This document shows, in pieces, positions 44,520 through 54,171 of a stretch of 64,000 bases of DNA (position 1 is its first letter; every line of letters starts with the position of its first letter). Made by a program: the position numbers and the translations under genes. The DNA is from Ruminococcaceae bacterium YRB3002. Its GTDB lineage: Bacteria; Bacillota; Clostridia; Saccharofermentanales; Saccharofermentanaceae. The stretch lies in the NCBI GenBank assembly GCA_900099715.1, contig FMTG01000006.1, forward strand, positions 1 through 64,000. Direction: 5' to 3'. Below the pieces are notes generated by a model. It had not been told where the DNA came from, made no database searches, and saw only the letters and a program-made list of their open reading frames with translations.

Positions 44520-45075
44520 CTTGTGTCTCCTTTTTGCTGTTATTAGCACTGTTTTTACTGTTTTTACTGTCTATGTGAGCGATCTCTTTCGCCGTCTCCC
44601 GGATCACCGTCTTCTCATCCGAGCCTTCATATCTGGCCAGAAGATCCTCAACATGCTTATCTATCGCTTTGACCAGAACAAGAAGCCTGTCCTGATCCTC
44701 TTCCCCGTAAGGCTCCAGTATCCTCTTTGCCAGCACCCGGTGAAACTTACTGTGCATCCTGCACGCCAGTTTTCCAGTTCTGGTAAGGCTGATCCTGACA
44801 ACCCTCTTATCGCGGTCATCCCTTCTCCTGTCAACGTAGCCTTTTTTCACAAGTCTGTCGATAGACACCGTTAAAGTCCCGGTCGTTATCCCCAGAGCCT
44901 GCGCTGTCTGGCTCATGGTCTTCGCCTCATACGGACCGATCGCCGTAAGCGTATGCATCTCCGCCAGCGAAAGATCAGAGAAATACCCTCTCGACAAAGA
45001 CTTTTCTTCCGTCAGCAATACATTCTCAAATATCCTGACAAGCGATTCCGACATCTCTTCAACGCCCGAATTCAT
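44512..45075 (-). CDS. MarR-family regulator (FabT-like)
   Basis: The 187-residue protein is a winged-helix MarR regulator: LSLAEMHTLTAIGPYEAKTMSQTAQALGITTGTLTVSIDRLVKKGYVDRRRDDRDKRVVRISLT. The sequence and the linked ACP gene resemble FabT, which controls fatty acid synthesis in Bacillota. The Asn/Ser/Lys-rich C-terminus (HIDSKNSKNSANNSKK) is odd and low in complexity. The start with GGGGGA site at 45075 is used. A tandem repeat directly upstream may be its operator. Confidence 0.85.
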   Translation of the reverse strand: MNSGVEEMSESLVRIFENVLLTEEKSLSRGYFSDLSLAEMHTLTAIGPYEAKTMSQTAQALGITTGTLTVSIDRLVKKGYVDRRRDDRDKRVVRISLTRTGKLACRMHSKFHRVLAKRILEPYGEEDQDRLLVLVKAIDKHVEDLLARYEGSDEKTVIRETAKEIAHIDSKNSKNSANNSKKETQDG

Positions 45076-45106
45076 CGTCTTTCCCCCTTTGCCGCGAGAT
45101 TTCATA

Positions 45107-45154
45107 TGCGGATCACGGTACGGCTTACTGTATGGCTTACTGTACGGATCACCG
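45107..45154. promoter_or_regulatory. Four tandem 12-mers before the MarR gene
   Basis: On the plus strand TGCGGATCACGG, TACGGCTTACTG, TATGGCTTACTG and TACGGATCACCG stand head to tail. Beyond them ATATCTGATACCG and ATATTTGAT form a further similar pair. This fits an operator array for the MarR gene, which starts about 32 bases away, or a translated leader; neither is shown. Confidence 0.5.
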
Positions 45155-45198
45155 ATATCTGATACCGATATTTGATTTTACAACAAAAGAAGAAAAAT

Positions 45199-46215
45199 GT
45201 GAAATGGGGACGGTTCTCAACTGTCACATTTTCAGCACAATCCCGTTATTTATTGGCTAATATTTGATATTTTCGATGTGACAGGGGGACACCTTTCAGA
45301 CTGTACGAAGATCAAACATGCTGGATCACTCCCCTCCCTATACCTGTCAACCTTGCTATCTGACGGATAGTAAAACCATCCTTGCGAAGTGTCCTCAGGG
45401 CCTCATTACGCCGTTCTTTATCGTACCCGGCAATCTCAAATCCAGACTCAATGTCCAACAACTGCCGCATCCTCTCAATCAGTGCATCATCATCAAGCCT
45501 TAGCCAGTCGCTCTCATAATCAGTTCTGTCATTCTCATCTTTGCTGTTCATAAACATCTCGAAAACATCCTTAACCGGAAGCAGACTCTTTATATACTCG
45601 ATATGAGTCCTTGGGCTGTCACTGAAATAATCTGAATAACTGCTCCAGCGGTATTCGTCCATTGGAGCGATCCTGTCAGCTGCAGGATTGTTCATGATGT
45701 AGCGGTACACATTCAGTAACGACTGGCTGCCGACTATGCATTTACTCTTAAATCTGTCCTGAAACAAATGACCTGTACGCATGTAAATGAAGTTGTATCT
45801 CTGCGCGTATCCGCCGAGCAGCCTGGCCATATATAGCGACAGTTTACAATTGTCCTTCAGCAGCATATGAACATGATTATCCATAAGACAGTAAGCAATT
45901 ACCTCGACACCCATCTCTTCCGCCAGATCCAAAGCAAGATCTTTGAAATACCGGTAATCTGATTCACGCTCGAATATTATCTGCTGTCCAACTCCCCGCG
46001 CCATAACGTGATAGTACCCATCGATGACTTTTAGACGTTTTGATCGTGGCATTATTACCACCTCCTCTTTTATATATACATTCAGCGTAGCAGGGATTTT
46101 CTGAAAATTAGTGACGAAATGATACGAAAAACTCCGATTTTCGTATTTTCTCGAAGTTTGTAATATAATAGTTATCAGCAAAAAATGTGACAGTTGAGAA
46201 CCGTCCCCATTTCAC
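45199..46215. mobile_element. REP-associated transposase element with 29-bp inverted ends
   Basis: The ends GTGAAATGGGGACGG.. (45199-45227) and 46187-46215 are perfect inverted 29-mers (core GGTTCTCAACTGTCAC). Inside lies one RAYT gene on the minus strand. The element is 1017 bp and lies between the MarR promoter region and a CPBP gene. The same ends bound a 292-bp element at 33889. Confidence 0.9.
45312..46052 (-). CDS. REP-associated tyrosine transposase (Y1, HUH family)
   Basis: The 246-residue protein shows the family form: MPRSKRLKVIDGYYHVMARGVGQQIIFERESDYRYF, the HUH motif in YCLMDNHVHMLLKD, and the region with the catalytic Tyr, GGYAQRYNFIYMRTGHLFQDRFKS. The C-terminal helix-turn-helix-like end (RQIARLTGIGRGVIQHV) may bind the palindrome. 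Such RAYT proteins cut single-stranded REP hairpins. The start with GAGGAGG site at 46052 is used. It is flanked on both sides by REP copies, so it probably maintains the REP family seen in this window. Confidence 0.93.
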   Translation of the reverse strand: MPRSKRLKVIDGYYHVMARGVGQQIIFERESDYRYFKDLALDLAEEMGVEVIAYCLMDNHVHMLLKDNCKLSLYMARLLGGYAQRYNFIYMRTGHLFQDRFKSKCIVGSQSLLNVYRYIMNNPAADRIAPMDEYRWSSYSDYFSDSPRTHIEYIKSLLPVKDVFEMFMNSKDENDRTDYESDWLRLDDDALIERMRQLLDIESGFEIAGYDKERRNEALRTLRKDGFTIRQIARLTGIGRGVIQHV

Positions 46216-46235
46216 ATTTTAAAGGAACAATAACT

Positions 46236-47333
46236 ATGGAAAACACTGCCCCTAACTCCAAACAAAACACCAACATCTACAAGAAAAAGATCCGCTCGAA
46301 GATATACAACAGATACAACTGGAGCTCCCTTGTCGTCCTTCTTCAGATAGGCGCTACAACGCTGCTAGTCTCGGCACTTGAGATCGCGGCGATAATCCTT
46401 ATTGCAGCAAAGATGTCAATGGATTCCGGCGCGCCAATAACATTAGTGGCGATAATGAGCGAGGTCAACAAATATGCTCTCGCTATGGCCGGTGTGTCGT
46501 ATGTCATTGTGAATATCACGGCGGCGTTGCTTGGTATGAAGCTGAGCAAGACCGGGCGCATAAGAAATTTCATAAAGAAGCCGCAGATGAGCCCGATGTG
46601 GGTTGTTGTTGCGGTGGTTGCATGTCTCGGCGTGTCCAGTCTGGATTCGCTGATAATGAGAGTTTTGAGTTTCTTTTTCGAATCGTCTCACGATGCGCTC
46701 GATCTGATACTGGGATCGGGAATTTATTCCGAGAACATCATCATTAAGATTATTTCGATCAGCTATATTGCGCTGCTGGGGCCCATCACGGAAGAGCTGC
46801 TCATGAGGGGAACCGTTCTGCCGATGTCTTCGCACGTCTCGCCTACTTTCGGAATGTTCGTGTCGGCACTGATGTTCGGACTGATGCACGGCAACGTGAC
46901 ACAGCTTTTCAATGCATTTCTTCTTGGACTTTTGATGGCTTATATCACGCTGAAGAGCAGGTCGCTGATCCCGGCGGTCATCGCGCATGTGCTCAACAAT
47001 TCTTCAGCAGTGATAGTGGAGTATGCTACTGACGGACTTGACCCGGAACGCATAACCACCATCAACAACATCGTTGACGGTTCGATCGCTGTTCTCGGCA
47101 TTATCGCGCTCGTTTTCCTCCTCAGGAAATTCCGCATGATCGACGAAGTAAAGGATATGCCCGTCATCAACAAACCGGTCACCGACGAGGAACTCGCGAT
47201 GGTATCGGACAGCAATTCGCGCGTGTCTGTCACCATCAAGCCGTTTCTTGGCTCATGGGCGCTTTGGATGGTTGTCGCTTACTGTGCTTTTAGCTCGGTC
47301 TACATGATCTTGATCGGGAACACGCTTGGCTGA
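46236..47333 (+). CDS. CPBP-family intramembrane metalloprotease
   Basis: The 365-residue membrane protein has about eight helices. The CPBP motifs are EELLMRG in GPITEELLMRGTVLPM (Glu-Glu-x3-Arg), FGLMHGN (His) and IAHVLNNSSA (His-x3-Asn), as in CAAX-protease-like enzymes; these process or protect small peptides. An AAAGGAAC site precedes the ATG at 46236; the frame upstream is a REP arm. The last 81 bases (a membrane helix) are antisense to the C-terminal tail of the YitT gene. A role in bacteriocin immunity or peptide processing is unproven. Confidence 0.9.
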   Translation: MENTAPNSKQNTNIYKKKIRSKIYNRYNWSSLVVLLQIGATTLLVSALEIAAIILIAAKMSMDSGAPITLVAIMSEVNKYALAMAGVSYVIVNITAALLGMKLSKTGRIRNFIKKPQMSPMWVVVAVVACLGVSSLDSLIMRVLSFFFESSHDALDLILGSGIYSENIIIKIISISYIALLGPITEELLMRGTVLPMSSHVSPTFGMFVSALMFGLMHGNVTQLFNAFLLGLLMAYITLKSRSLIPAVIAHVLNNSSAVIVEYATDGLDPERITTINNIVDGSIAVLGIIALVFLLRKFRMIDEVKDMPVINKPVTDEELAMVSDSNSRVSVTIKPFLGSWALWMVVAYCAFSSVYMILIGNTLG

Positions 47334-48224
47334 ACCTTGCGCTTTGGACGCCTGCACCTTGCGGGCTGGTTCTTTCTTCTTCTTGATGTGCGCGCCGACT
47401 ATCTCCGACACGTCACTTATCGTCACGAAAGCGCTTCCGTCAGCATCATGAATGATCTTCTTAATGGTCGATACCTCGATCCTGGTAATAACGCAGTACA
47501 GCACTGTCTTTTTCGTGCTGCTTATACGGCCGTAACCCTCCATGGCGGTGCATGTCCTGCCCAGCTGTGCGTGGATCCTGTCAGCGATCTCCTCGGCGTG
47601 GTCGGTGATGATCATGACAGCCTTCGCCTGCTCCATACCGTGTTCGATTATGTCTATTACTTTCGAGGTGATAAAGTATGTCAGGAGGCTGTATAATGCC
47701 CTGTCCAGTCCGAAAAGCACGCCCGCCACACCATATATGACAACATTAAACCCAAGCACGATCTGACCCGTGGACAGGTCCATCCTGCGGCTCATCAGAA
47801 GCGCCACAGTCTCCGTCCCGTCCAGGCATCCGCCGCTCTTCAGGATCAGTCCGACGCCAATTCCCAGCAGCACGCCACCGAACACGACAACCAGTATCTC
47901 CTTGTCCGTCACGGGCTCCATATCCTCGAAGATCCCCAGCATGATGGAGAACACCACCATGGCGAATACAGACTTTATCAGGAACAGTCCTCCGAGTCTC
48001 CTGTACCCCATATACAAAAACGGGATATTAATGATTATCGTCAGAACACCAAGCTGTATGGGCACGTACTTGCTGACGATCATGGAAACACCCACAACGC
48101 CTCCATCGAGGATCGTGAACGGCACAAGGAATTCCTCCAATGCAAACGCAGCGATAGTGGCTCCGATTGCCAGAAGGATAAACGGAATTATGTAGTGTTT
48201 AAACAGGCGTGTGGTACTGTCCAT
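47253..48224 (-). CDS. YitT family membrane protein (DUF161/DUF2179)
   Basis: The 323-residue protein has five membrane helices (AIGATIAAFALEEFLVPFTILDGGVVGVSMI and others) and a C-terminal soluble DUF2179 domain (VMIITDHAEEIADRIHAQLGRTCTAMEGYGRIS...TKKTVLYCVITRIEVSTIKKII). A long Lys-rich tail (KVQASKAQGSAKRVP...) is unlike the family and overlaps the CPBP gene. The ATG is 1 base past the stop of the adhesin gene, so it may be co-translated with the pilus operon. Function of the family is unknown. Confidence 0.88.
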   Translation of the reverse strand: MDSTTRLFKHYIIPFILLAIGATIAAFALEEFLVPFTILDGGVVGVSMIVSKYVPIQLGVLTIIINIPFLYMGYRRLGGLFLIKSVFAMVVFSIMLGIFEDMEPVTDKEILVVVFGGVLLGIGVGLILKSGGCLDGTETVALLMSRRMDLSTGQIVLGFNVVIYGVAGVLFGLDRALYSLLTYFITSKVIDIIEHGMEQAKAVMIITDHAEEIADRIHAQLGRTCTAMEGYGRISSTKKTVLYCVITRIEVSTIKKIIHDADGSAFVTISDVSEIVGAHIKKKKEPARKVQASKAQGSAKRVPDQDHVDRAKSTVSDNHPKRP

Positions 48225-48225
48225 A

Positions 48226-51200
48226 TCAGCACTCTTCGCGTCTTCTCTTCAGGACAAAACACTTATTGACAACAAACCCTGCCGCCATCGCAGCCATCAC
48301 AATGAGCAACAGTCCAAATGACATACCTACTCCAGTCGGGATAACGCCGTTCAAAGTATTCTCGAAGTGCACTACCATATCCCCCCTCAGCACTCCGGAA
48401 GCGGAATTGGATGTAACCTGTTCTGTTCCGTCAAGATAGCACTTTGCGGTATAACTCTCGTTGTCCTCAGTTACAGTAAACCTGGTTCCGCTGGGGATCC
48501 TGTCGAGAAGGATCTCACCACCGTCAGCGATAGTGAGATGGACGATACCTGAAGAATTAGGAGTGATCGTCACGATCGTTGTTCCGACTGTCTTTGTAAG
48601 CTCACCAACGTAAGGATTACCGGAAGAATCCTTCAGGAGCACATCAACGCTGAATTCCTTGGTCCTGCTGCCGAAGTTACCAAGAACTGTCTTGGTGATC
48701 TTAAGGCTGTTGCTGTTAGCCTGGTTCTTGATCTGCAGAGTATATGAGACCGTACCGTCAATGTCTGTAGACGTGAGCTCATAATCCTCGCTGGTATTGC
48801 CTGTCAGTGTGATGACACCGGTCTTGGATACGTTGAACGTTACACCATTAGGGAGTCCCACAAATCCAGCCGGTGCAGCTGTCTCCTTCAGCTTATACTC
48901 ACCGGGTGCCAGCTGGTTATTGATACCGGGGAGTATTCCATCTGCACCTGATACTACATCCGCAAATCCGGGCACCGGTACAGGGTCGAACTCGTTGAAT
49001 CCGCCTACGCTTACTTTCTTGTGGAGACTGAAATGAGCGTTGGGAAGAGATGTATCAAAGGCATCAGTCTTCAACACAGAGAATTCCATGTTCTTATTTC
49101 TGATATCGAGCACCTGTGTTACAGAATCGTACCTGTAATACGACTGATCTGCACCGCCTATCACAAGACCACCCAAGGAATCAAAACTCAATACAATAGG
49201 TGCTGTCAGGCCCTGGTAACCCTTAGGAACAGAAGTCTCTCTTACATAATAAACAACATTGGGCGAAGGAAATACCTTGGAAACAAAACCGGAAACATCA
49301 TCAGAAGTATAATTCCCGATGATCATTCCACTTCCCGTCTGAATCGTAAAGCCCGCGCCCGGAAGCGCTGTCCAACTCCAGTCGTTCTTGTTTATGATGA
49401 CGCCGGGACGGTCATTCGTAGCAGTATCGATACGTGTACTCTGGTTGGTCGTCCACGAACCGCGCTCGTAATTAACGGTATACTTGAAGAAATCCGCATC
49501 AGTCTCGCCCTTGAGCCTTCCATACAACTCAATATCACCACCATCATCTATCGGAGTAACTGTTCCATAGTTTGTAACTACTCCGTCGTCATCGACTGTA
49601 GGATTATTATTCGAGATCTTGACCTCTCGGATCCAGTAATAACTGAGATCCTTGCCTTCATCAAGATGCTCGAAATACCAGTACAGACTATTATTACCGG
49701 AAGCAAGACGTCTTACTGTATTGACCGGTGTGCCTGCTATGGATGTAACAAGAGTAAGATTATCCTCATCATCACCCTTGAATACTGCAAAGTAAGTATC
49801 ACCGCGACTATCCATGAAATCATCATCAGTCCATATCTTATTGACACGGAGACCATAGCCCTTATAGTTGACAACGTTGACATGAGGTGTCTTGCCTGCT
49901 TCAAGAGATCCTTCAGCAGGTGTGAACGTATCTGTATGTGAAGATCCATCATTTACATCAGGATACTTCTCATAGTTGTGAAGTGCGTATCCGTCAGGTA
50001 TCTCCTCGAGTCTCTCTTCGATCTTGTACTTGTTTCCTACCAGCAATCCTTTGACTTCAACAGTATAGAATGACGGGATCTTGGAGATAGCACCATACAT
50101 TGAAGTAGTAAACCTGATCTGCTTCAGCTCAGCTTCTGAGATATTATTGTTGTCGTAATCATACTGTGTCTTGCCGATTGATACGAAGGACTGGCTGTCA
50201 ACATCCCATCTGCAGTATTCCATATCCTCATTAAGGACATAATATAAATACATGTTACATTCTTTGAGTGTGGTGTCGCTCTCGGAGCCGATATAGAGCC
50301 TGAAGTTGAACAATGTAGGATCTTCGTCATAATGAATCTCCTGTTCACCCTTCTCATCATAGAGTACTTTCTTGAAAGTAAGTGAGCGGATAGCACCAGG
50401 ATCGACCTTATTGACGTATTTGACCGTCGTCCTGTCTTCGATCTTCATAATATCGATCATATAATCAGACGTCTTGTTATCTGTACCGTGAGTCTGTGTC
50501 GAATCAACACGATCGCCGTTAACATACACCTCATTATATATAAGATTGTTCACGCCACATTCCTTGATCTGATAATACATGACATTATCAGGCAGATGGA
50601 TCTCAATTACCTCTCCGGGCTTGATGAAGTATACTCCTCTATATTCATATCCGTTGATAGTAATGGAGTCTTTATAATCAACATCCAATGTTGTTCCCTG
50701 ATAAAAAACATCATATGTTTCGTCATCCAACGGAATCGGGCTGTCAGGATCATAAGGATGCTCGGGATCGCCTGTCGGCAAGAAATAATAAATCTGGAAT
50801 GGGAATCTGGCCGCGAGGAGATCCCTTGCATTGCTTCCATCCTGCATTCCGAGATCCTTGCTGAGCACTACAGTACCGGGTTTTACAGAAGACTGATTGA
50901 ATCTCATATGGAGGTTGGATGCCCCTCCACCACGTTCCATATAGAAGATCTTCATAGTATGGAATGTATAGTCCTTGAAAGTCCAATTGCCAGTATCTTC
51001 ATCTTCCTCAAATATCTCGGCGATCTTGGCCGCGATCTCGTCATCAGACATTCCTCTCTTCTTGTAGTTAGACTCGAAAAGCTTCTTAAGTGTCGTACGT
51101 TCGCCGTTGACATTGACCTCTCCTGTACAGTAATTGATGGAACCGGGAACTGCACTATGTATACCGCCGAGATCTATAACAAGCTCTCCGTCAACATAGA

Positions 51201-54171
51201 GCCAGAAGTCATCATCCCCTGTGAACTCGTAAATAATATCATGACCCCATGCATCCCTGCCGCTCGGAGTCTGAACGAATGATGTCTCGAGTTCCATACC
51301 GAATTGTAAGTCAACCTCATCGATAAGATGCAGTCTCTCCCGATATCTCGGATTATCTCTTTTCAAAGCAGTACCTGTTGCATCGTAGAGGTTATAGCCG
51401 TTTGTACTGCCATAATGACCGGCCTCGATATCATCATATGGGAGAAACTGACCGTGTTTAAGGGTATTTTTGTTTCCACCGCTGTCGTATGATCCTAATT
51501 CCTGATATACAGTGAATGTCTTGCCTTCGGAATCTGCCTTCAATGTAGCGAAATTCTGTGTGCTGTCATATTCAAAATAACCCGAACCCCTGTAGATCGA
51601 CTCGATAAACAGGTGATTAACCGTAGTAGGCTCGGTATCGTTATTGTAATAGAGTTCCTTAAGGCTCTTATTATTATTGCGGGTAACGGTAGGGTAACCA
51701 TCATCACCCAGGTTTGTCGACAGCAACCCCTGAACGAGTGTAGTAACAGCTCCACCCTCATTATTTCCAAGAAAATTACTCATCTCGCTACGATCCGTGA
51801 AGTCCTTCATCCTCATCGTGATACCGTAGGTGTTATTGTCCACAGTAGGCACTTTGTGAAGTTGTTCGTCAAGGAATACATCCTGAAGGATAGCAAAGTA
51901 GAAATCTGCAGTCTCATCACTGGAACAGACTACGAGACGGTGATTCCCGGAACTATCCTGCTCAACCTTAAGTCCTGCATATGAATAATGAGGGTTATCC
52001 CAAGCAAGGAAAGGTGTGTAATAGCCGGAATAATCCGGGTATCTTCCCGGAAGATTGATGCCGATTTTGTTACTGGACATTATCTGATTATCTGTAAATT
52101 GGGGTGCGATATACATCTCGGAATACTCATTAAAGAGATCATAATAACCATTGGGATTCTGTCCATTTTTATACTCAATGAAGTCCCAGAGCAATGTATT
52201 GATACCATTATCTACCCACTCTATCGTATCGCCGTCTTCATATACCGGTACAAGAGAACCATCATAATCTACAGCATAGAATTCGTACTTCTTCTTATCT
52301 TTATTCCAGAAACGCGTATATATGATGACCCTTGACCTTTTATTCTCTCCATTGTCATAAACTCTTTCCTTATCATTCACGCCGACTTTATTTGCCGAAT
52401 AAGTAAGGAAGTAATCCTGTGAGAAATCAGACAGATCGATGATATTAAGCCAATCATAATCCGGGTTACCGTTTACGATAAAACCACTTTTTACATCACC
52501 GCTGTATGAGAGTGTATTATTGCCATACTTCAGAGAGATCTTGCCTGCATTGCCACCAGCACCAGGAATAACCTGGATAGACTGGGGCGTGTCAGAGAAC
52601 GTAACACCAGTCTGGTCGATGTGAAGATACTTTGTGCTGCCATCAATAACAGTAGAAAATATATACTTATCTTCTTCATCCCAGTGAACGTCCCACATTG
52701 TGATATCACAATCACTCGACACGAAGATCTTATCATTAAAGTCAGTCTTCTTTGCCAGAACAGACATTGATTGCGCACCTGCTGCATCAGAGCCTTCTGT
52801 CGGTACAAGGCCCTTACCGGCAGTACCGCCGTTATAGTACATGAGGCCCAGCGTCTTGCCATTCAGATCGAAAGGATCTTCACCGACTTCGTCACGATAC
52901 CAGAATCTGATCTGGGCATTGGCATCAGTCTCAACATTCTCGTTCCATGTAGCAAAAGCAAAGCCTCTACGCTGACTGGCATTCTGAGTCTCACCATTCT
53001 GCATGTTCCAATAATACTCACCATCACCTGTTACCAGGAAGATATTCGTTCCGTTCTCAGTTATGGTAAAAGGTGTTGCCTGGCTTGCATTCGTTGTTAA
53101 GTAGAGACTGTTGCCTGACTGTCTGATATACTTCACATTATCGTCCTTACCGCAGTGAACTGTAAATTTACCGGTATTTGAATCATAGACGAAATAGTAC
53201 ACTTCCGCGTCATCACCCGGCACAGATGACTTAGGAAGAGTCTTTTTGATGCCGGTTCTGTTTCCATTGCCAATTCTGGTGTATTCTTCGCCCATGAAAT
53301 AATATCCCTTAGGATTTCCGATATAAATACCTGTTCCTGTACCGGCAAGATCGATCAGATCCTGTACAGAACTGACCGTATGCAACGTAACATCAACGGA
53401 ATCAGGTCCCGGTACGATCGCATATGCCGAGAATCCGTCCGCCTCGAAAGTGATCTCTGTTCCTGCACTTCCTGCCACACTGTCGCTCTCGACTATCTCG
53501 CCGTCAGCATTGTCAGGAAGATGGACGACCGTAATATCCTCATCGATTCTGTCATCCAGCTGGATCTTAACATTGACTGATGTTCCGGGAGCAGGCTCCA
53601 GTTCAACATTATCCTTTACAATGCTGATATCGAAGAATCTCACGTTCTCGATTGATGCACTGTCAAGAACTTCAAGAGTCTTATCATAAAGATCTGTATA
53701 GGTATTCCCTGCTGTTATCTCTCTTACAACCAGTTCCGCATCCTCAGGAAGACCCGTCTCAGGACCGTAACTTACAGTCACGGTATAGGAACGTCCTGAA
53801 TGATCCAGAACTGTCTGTCTGATTATCTCTTCATATGTCTGTGCCTCTGCAGCTTCGGGAACAGCGTCAGGTTCAGCCGCATCAGGAACTGCACCCTCAG
53901 AACCTTCTGTAATCTCAGGGTTCTCAGGCACTTCTGGAGCCACTGCAACTGCTTCGTCAGAAGGCTCGGCATTCTCAGCGCCGCCTGCCCCGGAAGGTTC
54001 AGAAGCAACACTATCCTCAACCTGAGTCTCAGTCACAGCTGCAGTCTCAGGCGCATTATCATCTCCTCCGAATTCTTCTGCCAGCAGCACGCCGTTCGAA
54101 CCGATGAGGTTCGCCAGCACGAGGACAGTTACAAGCGATGTTCTGAGCAGCTTAGACAGTCTCTTCGCCAT
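48226..54171 (-). CDS. Giant sortase-anchored pilus adhesin (fibro-slime and Cna-B-like domains)
   Basis: The 1981-residue protein starts at MAKRLSKLLRTS with AAAGGAGGA; signal peptide to about residue 30, then an acidic Pro/Ala/Glu-rich stalk. Middle (about 1000-1170): a PA14-like fibro-slime domain (DDDFWLYVDGELVIDLGGIH, SINYCTGEVNVNGERT, MKIFYMERGGGASNLHMRFN). C-terminal third: SpaA/Cna-B-like repeats (GLRVNKIWTDDDF, ISVLKTDAFDTSLPNAHFSL-type). It ends in GVIPTGV, a membrane helix and RRREEC, so it is covalently attached by sortase (the IPTG motif equals that of the major pilin). It is the last pilus gene and likely the tip adhesin. Domain borders are rough. Confidence 0.85.
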   Translation of the reverse strand: MAKRLSKLLRTSLVTVLVLANLIGSNGVLLAEEFGGDDNAPETAAVTETQVEDSVASEPSGAGGAENAEPSDEAVAVAPEVPENPEITEGSEGAVPDAAEPDAVPEAAEAQTYEEIIRQTVLDHSGRSYTVTVSYGPETGLPEDAELVVREITAGNTYTDLYDKTLEVLDSASIENVRFFDISIVKDNVELEPAPGTSVNVKIQLDDRIDEDITVVHLPDNADGEIVESDSVAGSAGTEITFEADGFSAYAIVPGPDSVDVTLHTVSSVQDLIDLAGTGTGIYIGNPKGYYFMGEEYTRIGNGNRTGIKKTLPKSSVPGDDAEVYYFVYDSNTGKFTVHCGKDDNVKYIRQSGNSLYLTTNASQATPFTITENGTNIFLVTGDGEYYWNMQNGETQNASQRRGFAFATWNENVETDANAQIRFWYRDEVGEDPFDLNGKTLGLMYYNGGTAGKGLVPTEGSDAAGAQSMSVLAKKTDFNDKIFVSSDCDITMWDVHWDEEDKYIFSTVIDGSTKYLHIDQTGVTFSDTPQSIQVIPGAGGNAGKISLKYGNNTLSYSGDVKSGFIVNGNPDYDWLNIIDLSDFSQDYFLTYSANKVGVNDKERVYDNGENKRSRVIIYTRFWNKDKKKYEFYAVDYDGSLVPVYEDGDTIEWVDNGINTLLWDFIEYKNGQNPNGYYDLFNEYSEMYIAPQFTDNQIMSSNKIGINLPGRYPDYSGYYTPFLAWDNPHYSYAGLKVEQDSSGNHRLVVCSSDETADFYFAILQDVFLDEQLHKVPTVDNNTYGITMRMKDFTDRSEMSNFLGNNEGGAVTTLVQGLLSTNLGDDGYPTVTRNNNKSLKELYYNNDTEPTTVNHLFIESIYRGSGYFEYDSTQNFATLKADSEGKTFTVYQELGSYDSGGNKNTLKHGQFLPYDDIEAGHYGSTNGYNLYDATGTALKRDNPRYRERLHLIDEVDLQFGMELETSFVQTPSGRDAWGHDIIYEFTGDDDFWLYVDGELVIDLGGIHSAVPGSINYCTGEVNVNGERTTLKKLFESNYKKRGMSDDEIAAKIAEIFEEDEDTGNWTFKDYTFHTMKIFYMERGGGASNLHMRFNQSSVKPGTVVLSKDLGMQDGSNARDLLAARFPFQIYYFLPTGDPEHPYDPDSPIPLDDETYDVFYQGTTLDVDYKDSITINGYEYRGVYFIKPGEVIEIHLPDNVMYYQIKECGVNNLIYNEVYVNGDRVDSTQTHGTDNKTSDYMIDIMKIEDRTTVKYVNKVDPGAIRSLTFKKVLYDEKGEQEIHYDEDPTLFNFRLYIGSESDTTLKECNMYLYYVLNEDMEYCRWDVDSQSFVSIGKTQYDYDNNNISEAELKQIRFTTSMYGAISKIPSFYTVEVKGLLVGNKYKIEERLEEIPDGYALHNYEKYPDVNDGSSHTDTFTPAEGSLEAGKTPHVNVVNYKGYGLRVNKIWTDDDFMDSRGDTYFAVFKGDDEDNLTLVTSIAGTPVNTVRRLASGNNSLYWYFEHLDEGKDLSYYWIREVKISNNNPTVDDDGVVTNYGTVTPIDDGGDIELYGRLKGETDADFFKYTVNYERGSWTTNQSTRIDTATNDRPGVIINKNDWSWTALPGAGFTIQTGSGMIIGNYTSDDVSGFVSKVFPSPNVVYYVRETSVPKGYQGLTAPIVLSFDSLGGLVIGGADQSYYRYDSVTQVLDIRNKNMEFSVLKTDAFDTSLPNAHFSLHKKVSVGGFNEFDPVPVPGFADVVSGADGILPGINNQLAPGEYKLKETAAPAGFVGLPNGVTFNVSKTGVITLTGNTSEDYELTSTDIDGTVSYTLQIKNQANSNSLKITKTVLGNFGSRTKEFSVDVLLKDSSGNPYVGELTKTVGTTIVTITPNSSGIVHLTIADGGEILLDRIPSGTRFTVTEDNESYTAKCYLDGTEQVTSNSASGVLRGDMVVHFENTLNGVIPTGVGMSFGLLLIVMAAMAAGFVVNKCFVLKRRREEC

